Of a stretch of 64,000 nt of DNA, positions 43,563 to 51,796 are shown piece by piece. The notes below the pieces were generated by a model, which searched no databases, was not told where the DNA came from, and was given only the letters and a program-made list of their open reading frames with translations. Each line of letters starts with the position of its first letter. The stretch's first letter is position 1. Location: NCBI RefSeq assembly GCF_021117405.1, contig NZ_CP088251.1:124001-188000 (forward strand), in the 5' to 3' direction. Origin of the DNA: Frateuria edaphi (GTDB lineage Bacteria > Pseudomonadota > Gammaproteobacteria > Xanthomonadales > Rhodanobacteraceae). The translations under genes were made by a program, and so were the position numbers.

Positions 43563-45353
43563 ATGAGCGAAACCGTCGGCGATTTCATCCTGCAGCGCCT
43601 CACCGACTGGGGCATCCGGCGCATCTTCGGTTTCCCGGGTGATGGCATCAACGGGATCATGGGCGCGATGGGCCGCGCGGCGGAGCGTTTCGACTACGTG
43701 CGCGTGCGCCACGAGGAAATGGCCGCCTTCATGGCCGGCGCGCATGCCAAGTTCACCGGCGAGATCGGCGTGTGCATGGCCACCTCCGGCCCCGGCGCGA
43801 TCCATCTGCTGAATGGTCTGTACGACGCACAGATGGACCACATGCCGGTGCTGGCGATCGTCGGCCAGTCCGCGCGCAGCGCGATCGGCAGCGACTACCA
43901 GCAGGAAGTCGACCTGCAGGTGCTGTTCCAGGACGTCTGCGGCTACGTCGAAACCGTGCTGTCGCCGGTGCAGGTGCGCCAGGTGATGGATCGGGCGATC
44001 CGCATCGCCGCCGCGCGGCGAACGGTCACCTGCGTGATCGTGCCCAACGACATCCAGGAACTGCCGGCGGTCAGGCATCCGCCGCGCAAGCACAACGACG
44101 TCTACACCGGCGTGGGCTACGCCAACCCTTGCCCCGTGCCGGGCGACGAAGACATCAAGCGCGCCGCCGACATCCTCAACGACGGCCGCAAGGTGGCGAT
44201 CCTGATCGGCGCCGGCGCCATGCATGCGGGCGACCAGGTGGTCGCGGTGGCCAACCGGCTCGATGCCGGCATCGCCAAGGCACTGCTCGGCAAGGCCGCG
44301 CTGCCGGACGACCTGCCCTTCGTCACCGGCTCGATCGGCCTGCTCGGCACCAAGCCGAGCTGGGACATGATGAACGATTGCGACACCCTGCTGATGGTCG
44401 GCACCACCTTCCCGTACTCCGAGTTCCTGCCCGAGGAAGGCCAGGCACGCGCGGTGCAGATCGACCTCGACCCGCGCAACGTGTCGATGCGCTATCCGAC
44501 CGAAGTGAACCTCATCGGCGACAGCGCGCAGGTGCTCGAACGCCTGCTGCCGCTGCTGCGCCCGAAGGAAAACCCGGACTGGCGCGAGCGCATCGAACTC
44601 AACGTGCGCAAGTGGTGGCGCGACCTCGAAGCCAAGGCGATGCAGCCGGCCAACCCGATCAATCCGCAGCGCATCTTCTGGGAGCTCTCGCCGCGCCTGC
44701 CCGACAACACCATCATCTGCGGCGACTGCGGCTCGCACACCAACTGGTACGCGCGCGACGTGAAGATCCGCAAGGGCATGATGGCCTCGCTCTCGGGCAA
44801 GCTGGCCACCATGGGCAGCGGCATGCCCTATGCGATCGCGGCCAAGTTCGCCTACCCGGAACGCCCGGTGCTGGCGATCGTCGGCGACGGCGCCATGCAA
44901 ATGAACGGCAACGCCGAGCTGATCACCGTCAAGCAGTACTGGAAGAAGTGGTCCAACCCCTGCTTCGTGGTGATGGTGCTGCACAACGACGACCTCAACC
45001 AGGTGACCTGGGAGCAGCGAGCGCTGGGTGGTGACCCGAAGTTCTCCGAATCGCAGGACGTGGAGGAGTTCTCCTACGCCAAATACGCCGAGCTGCTCGG
45101 CTTCAAGGCGATCCGCGTCGACCGGCCCGAGGACCTGGCCACCGCGTGGGAGCAGGCCTTCGCCGCCGACCGGCCGGTGCTGCTGGACATCATCAGCGAC
45201 CCGGACGTGCCGCCGCTGCCGCCGCACATCACCTGGAAGCAGGCCAGGGATTACATGACCGCACTGGCCAAGGGCGATCCGGACGAGGGCGGCATCATCA
45301 AGCAGAGCCTGCGCCAGGTGCTCGCCGGCATCCTGCCGAACAATTCCCGATGA
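43563..45353 (+). CDS. Thiamine-diphosphate-dependent enzyme, pyruvate oxidase/acetolactate synthase family
   Basis: 596 residues with the three ThDP domains: N-terminal PYR domain with activating glutamate E51 (VRHEEMAAF), middle domain with IGAGAMHAG, and C-terminal PP domain with GDGAMQMNGNAEL (441-453) binding Mg-ThDP. Most like proteins annotated as thiamine pyrophosphate-requiring enzymes or pyruvate oxidase/dehydrogenase (PoxB type). There is no C-terminal membrane-binding helix as in E. coli PoxB. It would decarboxylate a 2-keto acid or join carbonyls. First gene of a six-gene co-directional cluster; its stop overlaps the next start as ATGA. A good Shine-Dalgarno (AAGGAG) precedes the ATG. 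Confidence 0.85.
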   Translation: MSETVGDFILQRLTDWGIRRIFGFPGDGINGIMGAMGRAAERFDYVRVRHEEMAAFMAGAHAKFTGEIGVCMATSGPGAIHLLNGLYDAQMDHMPVLAIVGQSARSAIGSDYQQEVDLQVLFQDVCGYVETVLSPVQVRQVMDRAIRIAAARRTVTCVIVPNDIQELPAVRHPPRKHNDVYTGVGYANPCPVPGDEDIKRAADILNDGRKVAILIGAGAMHAGDQVVAVANRLDAGIAKALLGKAALPDDLPFVTGSIGLLGTKPSWDMMNDCDTLLMVGTTFPYSEFLPEEGQARAVQIDLDPRNVSMRYPTEVNLIGDSAQVLERLLPLLRPKENPDWRERIELNVRKWWRDLEAKAMQPANPINPQRIFWELSPRLPDNTIICGDCGSHTNWYARDVKIRKGMMASLSGKLATMGSGMPYAIAAKFAYPERPVLAIVGDGAMQMNGNAELITVKQYWKKWSNPCFVVMVLHNDDLNQVTWEQRALGGDPKFSESQDVEEFSYAKYAELLGFKAIRVDRPEDLATAWEQAFAADRPVLLDIISDPDVPPLPPHITWKQARDYMTALAKGDPDEGGIIKQSLRQVLAGILPNNSR

Positions 45354-46498
45354 ACGACGCACGGCCCGCGCCTGTCGCGACCGTTCCCGCAACGCGCCGC
45401 ATCGCCCGCATCGAAGTGGATGCCTATCGCATTCCCACCGATGCGCCGGAGGCCGACGGCACCATCGCCTGGGATGCGACCACCATGGTGCTGGCGCGGG
45501 TGTCGGCCGGTGGGCATACCGGCCTTGGCTGGACCTACGCCCATGCCGCGGCGGGCGCGGTGATCGCCGACCCGCTGCGCGACGTGCTGCTGAACCAGGA
45601 CATCGACGACATTCCCCGCGCGTGGGCCTCGATGAACCGCGCCTTGCGCAACATCGGGCGGCCCGGCGTGGGCCTGATGGCGATCGCCGCCGTCGACGTG
45701 GCGCTGTGGGACCTGAAGGCACGCCTGCACGGCACTTCGGTGGTGCGCCTGATGGGCCGCGCGCGCGAGGCGGTGCCGGTGTACGGCAGCGGCGGTTTCA
45801 CCTCCTATTCGATCGGCCGCCTGCAGGAACAGCTCGCCGGGTGGGCCGGTGAGGGCATGACGCGGGTCAAGATGAAGGTCGGCACGCACCCGGATGACGA
45901 TCCGTCGCGCGTGCACGCCGCGCGCGAGGCGATCGGCCCGGCGGTCGAACTGATGGTCGATGGCAACGGCGCCTACGAACGCAAACAGGCGCTGGCGCTG
46001 GCTGGTGGTTACGCCCGCGACAGCGTGGGCTGGTTCGAGGAGCCAGTGTCCTCAGACGATCTCGAAGGGTTGCGCCTGCTGCGCGACCGCGCGCCAGCCG
46101 GCATGGATATCGCCGCCGGCGAGTACGGCTGGGATGCCTGGTACTTCCGCCGCATGCTTCGGGCCGGCGCGGTCGACGTGCTGCAGGTCGACGCTACCCG
46201 CTGCGGCGGCTTCACCGGCTTCCTGCAAGCGGCCGCGCTGGCGCGCGGCTTCGGCATCCCGGTCTCGGCGCACTGCGCGCCACACCTGCACGCGCACGTG
46301 TGCAGCGCAATCGGGCACCTCAAGCACGTGGAGTATTTCCACGACCACGCACGCATCGAGTCGATGTTCTTCGACGGCCTGCCGGCGCTGCGCGATGGTG
46401 CGCTGGTGGTCTATGCGGACGCGCCCGGGCTGGGCCTGACGTTCAAGCAGCGCGACGCGGAGCGTTACCGCATCGCTCCGGAAGGACTCCTGACATGA
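45350..46498 (+). CDS. Enolase superfamily protein, mandelate racemase subgroup
   Basis: 382 residues. The full mandelate-racemase catalytic set is visible with constant offset from the type enzyme: K174-M-K176, metal ligands D204, E231 and E258, and the H308/D281 dyad (SAHCAPH and VDATRCGG). This set occurs in mandelate racemase and many acid-sugar dehydratases. It should abstract the alpha-proton of a carboxylate and either epimerise it or remove water. In this cluster a sugar-acid dehydratase is the more economical guess, because the 2-keto product could feed a ThDP enzyme; that is inference. Coupled to the upstream gene by ATGA. A 160-bp gap with a REP-like repeat follows. Confidence 0.88.
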   Translation: MNDARPAPVATVPATRRIARIEVDAYRIPTDAPEADGTIAWDATTMVLARVSAGGHTGLGWTYAHAAAGAVIADPLRDVLLNQDIDDIPRAWASMNRALRNIGRPGVGLMAIAAVDVALWDLKARLHGTSVVRLMGRAREAVPVYGSGGFTSYSIGRLQEQLAGWAGEGMTRVKMKVGTHPDDDPSRVHAAREAIGPAVELMVDGNGAYERKQALALAGGYARDSVGWFEEPVSSDDLEGLRLLRDRAPAGMDIAAGEYGWDAWYFRRMLRAGAVDVLQVDATRCGGFTGFLQAAALARGFGIPVSAHCAPHLHAHVCSAIGHLKHVEYFHDHARIESMFFDGLPALRDGALVVYADAPGLGLTFKQRDAERYRIAPEGLLT

Positions 46499-46547
46499 CC
46501 GCCAGAACACGCCATGGCCAACAAGGCCGCTCCCTCGGCCGGAATCC

Positions 46548-46621
46548 CTGCAGGAGCGCACCCGGTGCGCGACCGCCCGAAGCGGCATGCCCACGGGCGC
46601 GCACAGGCTGCGCTCCGACAG
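46548..46621. repeat. GGAGCGCAC/GTGCGC-type inverted repeat inside the six-gene cluster
   Basis: Left arm CTGCAGGAGCGCACCCGGTG and onward, right arm ending GCACAGGCTGCGCTCCGACAG; arms pair with few mismatches across a short GC-rich centre. Same family as the copies at 15599 and 60999. It fills most of the gap between the enolase-type and FAD/Fe-S genes and may tune downstream expression. Confidence 0.65.
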
Positions 46622-46658
46622 GAGAGTCAGCGGGTTACTTGCGGGGAGGGGCGACATC

Positions 46659-49600
46659 ATGACCAAGCAGCGGGAGCACGGCTCCGTCCCTTCGTTCCCC
46701 CGCAAACCCGACGCTTCCGGCGCCGAGGCGGCCGCATCGTCCACCGATGGCCGCGGCCGCCAGGACAGCCACCGCGATGCCGCGGTGCTGCCGCTGGCGC
46801 CGCCGCGCGTGCGCCACTCGCACAGCAACCGCTTGGCCTTTTCCAGTGCCGCCGCCGCCGTGCTGGCGCAGGACCTGGCCGCGGCGCTGGAAGGCGAGGT
46901 CTGCTTCGACGACGGCAGCCGTGCGCTCTACGCCACCGACGGCTCGATCTATCGCCAGGTGCCGATCGGCGTGGTCAAGCCGCGCCACGCCCGCGACGTG
47001 ATCGAAACCCTGCGCATCTGCCGCGAACACGACGCGCCGGTGCTCTCGCGCGGCGGCGGCACCAGCCTGGCCGGCCAGTGCTGCAACACCGCGGTGGTGA
47101 TGGATTTCTCCTACCACCTCAACCAGATCGTCGCGATCGATCCGGAGCAACGTCGTGCGCGCATCGAACCGGGCTGCGTGCTGGACGACCTGCGCGACCA
47201 GGCGGAGAAGCACCACCTCACCTTCGGCCCGGATCCGTCGACACACGCGCACAACACGCTGGGCGGCATGATCGGCAACAACTCCTGCGGCGTGCACTCG
47301 GTGATGGCCGGGCGCACTGCCGACAACGTGCATGCGCTGGAGATCGTCACCTACGACGGCCTGCGCATGCGCGTCGGGCCGACCAGCGAAGAGGAGCTGG
47401 AACAGATCATCCGCGAGGGCGGCCGGCGCGGCGAGATCTACGCCGGCCTCAAATCCATCCGTGACCGCTACGCCGACCTGGTCCGCGCGCGCTATCCGAA
47501 GATCCCGCGCCGCGTCTCCGGCTACAACCTGGACGAATTGCTGCCCGAAAACGGCTTCAACGTGGCGCGGGCGCTGGTCGGCACGGAAGGCACCTGCGTG
47601 ACCATCCTGGAGGCCGAGGTGCGGCTGGTGCCCAGCCCGCCGGTGCGCTCGCTGCTGGTGCTCGGGTACCCGGACGTTTTCGAGGCCGGCGACCACGTGC
47701 CGCAGATCCTCGCCTTCGGCCCGACCGGCCTGGAAGGCATCGACGACGCGCTGATCGCCGACATGAAGCGCAAGGACATGCACCCGAAGGACCGCGCCCT
47801 GCTGCCGCCGGGCGGCGGCTGGCTGATGGTCGAGTTCGGCGGCGACTCCAAGGACGAAGCCGACGGCAAGGCCCGCAAGCTGATGCAGGCGCTCAAGGCC
47901 GAGGACCACCCGCCGAGCATGAAGCTGTTCGACGACCCGGCCGAGGAAGGCATGCTGTGGACGATCCGCGAGTCGGGCCTTGGCGCCACCGCGCGCGTTC
48001 CCGGCCAGCCGGACGGCCATCCCGGCTGGGAGGACGCCGCCGTCCCGCCGGACAAGGTCGGTCCCTACCTGCGCGACTTCCGCAAGCTGCTCGCCAAGTA
48101 CACCTACACCTGTGCGCTGTACGGCCATTTCGGCGACGGCTGCATCCACTGCCGCATCGCGTTCGACCTGTCCACGCCCGAGGCGGTGGCGCAGTGGCGC
48201 GCCTTCATGGACGAGGCCTCCGACCTGGTGTTGTCCTACGGCGGCTCGCTCTCCGGCGAGCATGGCGATGGCCAGGTGCGCGCCTCGTTCCTGCCCAAGA
48301 TGTTCGGCGACGAGCTGGTCCAGGCCTTCGGCGAGTTCAAGGCGCTGTGGGACCCGCGCGGGCGCATGAACCCCGGCAAGGTGGTCGATCCCAACCCGAT
48401 GGACGCCGACCTGCGCGACGGTCCGGGCTACCAGCCGCCCAAGCTCAAGACCGCATTCGCCTTTCCGGCCGACGGCATGAGCTTCGCGCAGGCGGCGCGC
48501 CGCTGCGTCGGCGTGGGCAACTGCCGCAACAAGCACAAGAACGTGATGTGCCCGAGCTACCGCGCCACCCACGAGGAGAAGTGGAGCACGCGCGGGCGCT
48601 CGCACCTGTTGTTCGAGATGCTCGAAGGCGACCCGTTGAAAGACGGCTGGCGCAGCGAGGCGGTGCGTGACGCGCTGGACATGTGCCTGGCCTGCAAGGG
48701 CTGCAAGAGCGACTGCCCGGTCAACGTGGACATGGCTACCTACAAGGCCGAGTTCATGCATCACCACTACGAAGGCCGCCTGCGCCCGCGCGCGGCCTAT
48801 GCGATGGGGCGCATCTTCGACATCGCCCGCGTCGCGTCGCACGTGCCGTGGCTGGCCAACGCGATCCTGCAGACGCCCGGACTCTCGCACCTGGCCAAGG
48901 CGATCGGCGGCATCGCCCAGCAGCGCACGATGCCGCGGTTCGCCAGCGAGACCTTCCGCGACTGGTTCGCCGCGCGCGAAAAATCCCGCATGCGCGGCCC
49001 GGAAGTGCTGCTGTGGCCGGACACGTTCAACAACTACCTGCACCCTGATCCACTCAAGGACGCGGTCGGCGTGCTGGAGGCGGCCGGCTACCGCGTGGTG
49101 GTACCGCAGGCGACGCTGTGCTGCGGGCGTCCGCTGTATGCCGAGGGCATGCTGGACAAGGCACGCGCGCAGCTTTCGGACATCCTCGATGCGCTCTCGC
49201 CGCACATCGACCGCAGCGTGCCGGTGGTCGGGCTCGAGCCCTCCTGCGTCGCGGCGTTCCGCGACGAGCTGCCCAATCTGTTCCCGGGCGACGAACGCGC
49301 GCACTGGCTCTCGCGCAACACCTTCCTCTTCAGCGAGTACCTCGACCGTGTCGGCTACGCGCCGCCGCAGCTCAAGCGCAAGGCGCTGGTGCACGCGCAC
49401 TGCCACCACCACGCGGTCATCGGCACCGATGCGGAAAAGCGGCTGCTCGCCAAGGCAGGGTTGGACTTCGAACTGCTCGATGCGGGCTGTTGCGGCATGG
49501 CCGGCTCGTTCGGCTTCGACGCGAAGAAAGTCGACGTCTCCCTCGCGATCGGCGAGCTGGAACTGCTGCCGGCCATCCGCGCGGCCGATCCGGACACGCT

Positions 49601-49811
49601 GATCATCACCAACGGCTTTTCCTGCCGCCAGCAGATCGGGCAATGCACCGGCCGCACCGCGCTGGACGTGTCGCAGGTGCTGGCGATGGCGCTGGCGCAG
49701 GGCACGTCCAACCTCGACCCGATTCCCCGCCGCGAGCGCGAAGCGCCGCTGCCCTCGGCGCGGCCGGAGCCCGGACGCGGGGGCGAGGGGTGGGGAGGGC
49801 ACGCAAGGTGA
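46659..49811 (+). CDS. FAD-binding and Fe-S 2-hydroxyacid dehydrogenase fusion (D-lactate dehydrogenase/GlcD-GlcF type)
   Basis: 1050 residues from the ATG at 46659 (GGGGAGG upstream). Domains in order: variable N-terminal 65 residues; FAD-binding PCMH domain with VLSRGGGTSLAGQCC and TLGGMIGNNSCGVHS; FAD-oxidase C domain with GHFGDGCIHCRI and GSLSGEHGDGQVRA; ferredoxin-like domain with a first cluster (CVGVGNC...MCPS) and a second (CLACKGCKSDCPVN); two cysteine-rich CCG modules (CCGRPLYAEG and CCGMAGSFGF) with HAHCHHH between. This is the fused GlcD+GlcF layout of membrane-associated D-lactate or D-2-hydroxyglutarate dehydrogenases (YdiJ/Dld class), which pass electrons to quinone or a carrier. 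Here it is the oxidoreductase of the cluster. Exact substrate unknown. Confidence 0.88.
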   Translation: MTKQREHGSVPSFPRKPDASGAEAAASSTDGRGRQDSHRDAAVLPLAPPRVRHSHSNRLAFSSAAAAVLAQDLAAALEGEVCFDDGSRALYATDGSIYRQVPIGVVKPRHARDVIETLRICREHDAPVLSRGGGTSLAGQCCNTAVVMDFSYHLNQIVAIDPEQRRARIEPGCVLDDLRDQAEKHHLTFGPDPSTHAHNTLGGMIGNNSCGVHSVMAGRTADNVHALEIVTYDGLRMRVGPTSEEELEQIIREGGRRGEIYAGLKSIRDRYADLVRARYPKIPRRVSGYNLDELLPENGFNVARALVGTEGTCVTILEAEVRLVPSPPVRSLLVLGYPDVFEAGDHVPQILAFGPTGLEGIDDALIADMKRKDMHPKDRALLPPGGGWLMVEFGGDSKDEADGKARKLMQALKAEDHPPSMKLFDDPAEEGMLWTIRESGLGATARVPGQPDGHPGWEDAAVPPDKVGPYLRDFRKLLAKYTYTCALYGHFGDGCIHCRIAFDLSTPEAVAQWRAFMDEASDLVLSYGGSLSGEHGDGQVRASFLPKMFGDELVQAFGEFKALWDPRGRMNPGKVVDPNPMDADLRDGPGYQPPKLKTAFAFPADGMSFAQAARRCVGVGNCRNKHKNVMCPSYRATHEEKWSTRGRSHLLFEMLEGDPLKDGWRSEAVRDALDMCLACKGCKSDCPVNVDMATYKAEFMHHHYEGRLRPRAAYAMGRIFDIARVASHVPWLANAILQTPGLSHLAKAIGGIAQQRTMPRFASETFRDWFAAREKSRMRGPEVLLWPDTFNNYLHPDPLKDAVGVLEAAGYRVVVPQATLCCGRPLYAEGMLDKARAQLSDILDALSPHIDRSVPVVGLEPSCVAAFRDELPNLFPGDERAHWLSRNTFLFSEYLDRVGYAPPQLKRKALVHAHCHHHAVIGTDAEKRLLAKAGLDFELLDAGCCGMAGSFGFDAKKVDVSLAIGELELLPAIRAADPDTLIITNGFSCRQQIGQCTGRTALDVSQVLAMALAQGTSNLDPIPRREREAPLPSARPEPGRGGEGWGGHAR

Positions 49812-49875
49812 GGATGGACCCGATGCCCCTCGATCCTGCTCCACCTGGCCGGCCACCACGCAGGAGCGCCAATCC

Positions 49876-50322
49876 ATGCATTACCAACTGATCCACCAGG
49901 GCGACACGCGCACCTGGGCCGTCGTGCTCGAGACCGGCGACGAGGCCAACGCCTGCCTGCTCGCCTTTGCCAGGGCGCAGCAGCTGTCGGCCGCGCACCT
50001 GACCGCCATCGGCGCCTTCCAGCGCGCGGTGCTGGGCTATTTCGACTGGGACGCCAGGGACTACAAGCGCAACCCCGTCGACGAACAGGTGGAAGTGGTC
50101 TCGCTGATCGGCGACGTGGCGCTCAAGGACGACGAACCCCGGCTGCACATGCACGCGGTGCTGGGCCGGTCCGACGCCCGCGCGCTGGGCGGCCACCTGC
50201 TGGAGGGCCACGTGCGGCCCACGCTGGAAGTGATCGTCACCGAGGCGCCCGCGCACCTGCGCCGCCGCCACGACCCGGTCTCGGGTCTTGCATTGATCCA
50301 CCTCGACAAGGAGCTGCCATGA
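49876..50322 (+). CDS. PPC/DUF296 domain protein
   Basis: 148 residues. The single domain matches PPC (plant and prokaryote conserved, DUF296): a hydrophobic start, FARAQQLSAAHLTAIGAFQR, then LHMHAVLGRSDARALGGHL, in which the HxH and GGHL pattern marks the family's metal-coordinating histidines. In plants PPC is fused to AT-hooks; bacterial stand-alone forms are trimeric proteins of unknown role, suspected to bind small ligands or metal. CAGGAG lies nine bases before the ATG. Its stop overlaps the next gene as ATGA, so it is translationally coupled to the ASRT homologue, suggesting joint function. Confidence 0.88.
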   Translation: MHYQLIHQGDTRTWAVVLETGDEANACLLAFARAQQLSAAHLTAIGAFQRAVLGYFDWDARDYKRNPVDEQVEVVSLIGDVALKDDEPRLHMHAVLGRSDARALGGHLLEGHVRPTLEVIVTEAPAHLRRRHDPVSGLALIHLDKELP

Positions 50323-50699
50323 CCACGCCAGAACCGATCGGCCAGCGCCGCTGGGCCATCGCCGAGGGCTACATCCCGCCCGGCGGCACGCATGCGGACG
50401 ATCCGCGTTTCCTGAGCCACGAAACCGCCTGCCTGCTCAACACCAACGCGCAGGACGCGCAGGTGACCCTCACCATCTACTTCAAGGATCGCGACCCGGC
50501 CGGTCCCTACCGCGTCACCGTGCCGGCGCGGCGCACGCTGCACCTGCGCTTCAACGACCTGACCGATCCCGAGCCGATCCCGCGCGACACCGATTATTCG
50601 AGCGTGATCGAGTCGGACGTGCCGATCGTGGTGCAGCACACGCGGCTGGATTCGCGCCAGGCCGCGCTCGCGCTGCTTTCCACCATCGCCTACAGCTGA
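50319..50699 (+). CDS. Anabaena sensory rhodopsin transducer (ASRT) family protein
   Basis: 126 residues. Near-full-length match to what I remember of the Anabaena sensory rhodopsin transducer: WAIAEGYIPPGG, FLSHETACLLNTN, TIYFKDRDPAGPYRVTVPAR, RFNDLTDPEPIPRDTDY and IVVQHTRLDSRQAALALLST. The soluble transducer is a tetrameric beta-sandwich. Comparative work has placed the family (PF07100) beside sugar-metabolism genes and proposed small-molecule binding. No rhodopsin or retinal gene is present here; neighbours are a PPC protein (ATGA overlap upstream) and an SDR 27 bp downstream. A sensor or ligand-carrier role for a sugar-type metabolite is inferred. No cysteine, signal peptide or membrane segment. 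Confidence 0.9.
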   Translation: MTTPEPIGQRRWAIAEGYIPPGGTHADDPRFLSHETACLLNTNAQDAQVTLTIYFKDRDPAGPYRVTVPARRTLHLRFNDLTDPEPIPRDTDYSSVIESDVPIVVQHTRLDSRQAALALLSTIAYS

Positions 50700-50726
50700 T
50701 CCTGCAGGCACCGAAGGAGCCGCACC

Positions 50727-51734
50727 ATGAAGAAACCCGAAGTCGTCGTCATCACCGGCGCCTCCGCCGGCGTCGGCCGCGCCACCGCCCATCGCTTCGC
50801 CCGCGACGGCGCGCGCATCGCCCTGATCGCGCGCGGCAGCGATGGCCTGGAGGTCGCCGCCGAGGAAGTGCGGCGGTTGGGTGGCGAGGCGTTGCCGATC
50901 CCGCTGGACGTGTCCGACGCCGACGCGGTCGAGGCCGCGGCCGAGCGCGTCGAGCGGGAGCTCGGCCCGATCGACATCTGGATCAACGATGCCATGGCGA
51001 CCATCTTCGCGCCGGTCCACCAGATCAGCCCGGCGGAGTTCCGCCGGGCCACCGAGGTCACTTACCTGGGCACCGTGTACGGCACCATGGCGGCGCTCAA
51101 GCGCATGCGCGAGCGCGGCCGCGGCACCATCGTGCAGGTGGGGTCGGCGCTGGCGTACCGGGCGATACCGCTGCAGGCGCCCTACTGCGGCGCCAAGTTC
51201 GCCATCCGCGGCTTCACCGACGCGCTGCGCGTGGAGCTGATGCACGAGCGGAGCGACATCCACATCACGATGGTGCAGCTGTCCGCCTTCAACACGCCGC
51301 AGTTCCAATGGGGCCGCACCAAGCTGCCGCGCCGGCCGCAGCCGGTGCCGCCGATCTTCCAGCCGGAGGTCGCGGCCAGGGGCATCCATTGGGCCGCGCA
51401 TCACCGGCGGCGCGAGCTCAACGTGGGTTTTCCCGCGGTCAAGGCGATCCTCGGCAACAAGCTGTTCCCGAAGCTGGGCGATCGCCGCCTGGTCAAGCTC
51501 GGCTACGCCGGCCAGATGGGCCAGCTGCCGCTGCCGGAAGACCGGCCGGACAACCTTTACGAAGCGGTGCGCGAGGATTACGGCACGCACGGCCGCTTCG
51601 ATGCCCGTTCCAAGGCGTACAGCCTGCAGTTGTGGGCCACGACGCACCGCGGCCTGCTCGCCGCCGGCGTGCTGGCGGCCGGGGCGCTGTTGTGGGCGGG
51701 AAGCCGTGGCCCGCGCCGGGCGGAGCACGTGTAG
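50727..51734 (+). CDS. SDR family oxidoreductase with C-terminal membrane anchor
   Basis: 335 residues. Classical SDR core: TGASAGVGRATA, LDVSDADAVEAA, VGSALAYRAIPLQAPYCGAK with the Ser/Tyr/Lys set. The normally invariant NNAG is altered to NDAM (WINDAMATIF). After the catalytic domain come about 100 residues and a hydrophobic C-terminal segment (about 305-325, LLAAGVLAAGALLWAG) ending in RRAEHV, which may anchor the enzyme to the inner membrane. Longer SDRs of this kind (about 330 aa) are common in soil proteobacteria and have no assigned substrate. Last gene of the six-gene cluster; a bidirectional hairpin follows. Confidence 0.88.
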   Translation: MKKPEVVVITGASAGVGRATAHRFARDGARIALIARGSDGLEVAAEEVRRLGGEALPIPLDVSDADAVEAAAERVERELGPIDIWINDAMATIFAPVHQISPAEFRRATEVTYLGTVYGTMAALKRMRERGRGTIVQVGSALAYRAIPLQAPYCGAKFAIRGFTDALRVELMHERSDIHITMVQLSAFNTPQFQWGRTKLPRRPQPVPPIFQPEVAARGIHWAAHHRRRELNVGFPAVKAILGNKLFPKLGDRRLVKLGYAGQMGQLPLPEDRPDNLYEAVREDYGTHGRFDARSKAYSLQLWATTHRGLLAAGVLAAGALLWAGSRGPRRAEHV

Positions 51735-51736
51735 GT

Positions 51737-51788
51737 TGGTGGGTTCGGCCTACCGCCGAGGTGCGCCAGGGTGGGCCGAAGCCCCACC
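51737..51788. repeat. GGGTGGGCTTC-type inverted repeat between convergent genes
   Basis: GGTGGGTTCGGCC at 51737 pairs with GGCCGAAGCCCCACC near 51774-51788, with one bulge. Placed between the SDR and the minus-strand glutaredoxin gene, so it could stop transcription from both sides. Family as at 39304. Confidence 0.6.
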
Positions 51789-51796
51789 CTGCGCCA

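Noticed and set aside
50319-50699. Light-sensing operon
   Set aside because: The ASRT homologue alone does not imply phototaxis; no rhodopsin, retinal or carotenoid gene is present in the window.
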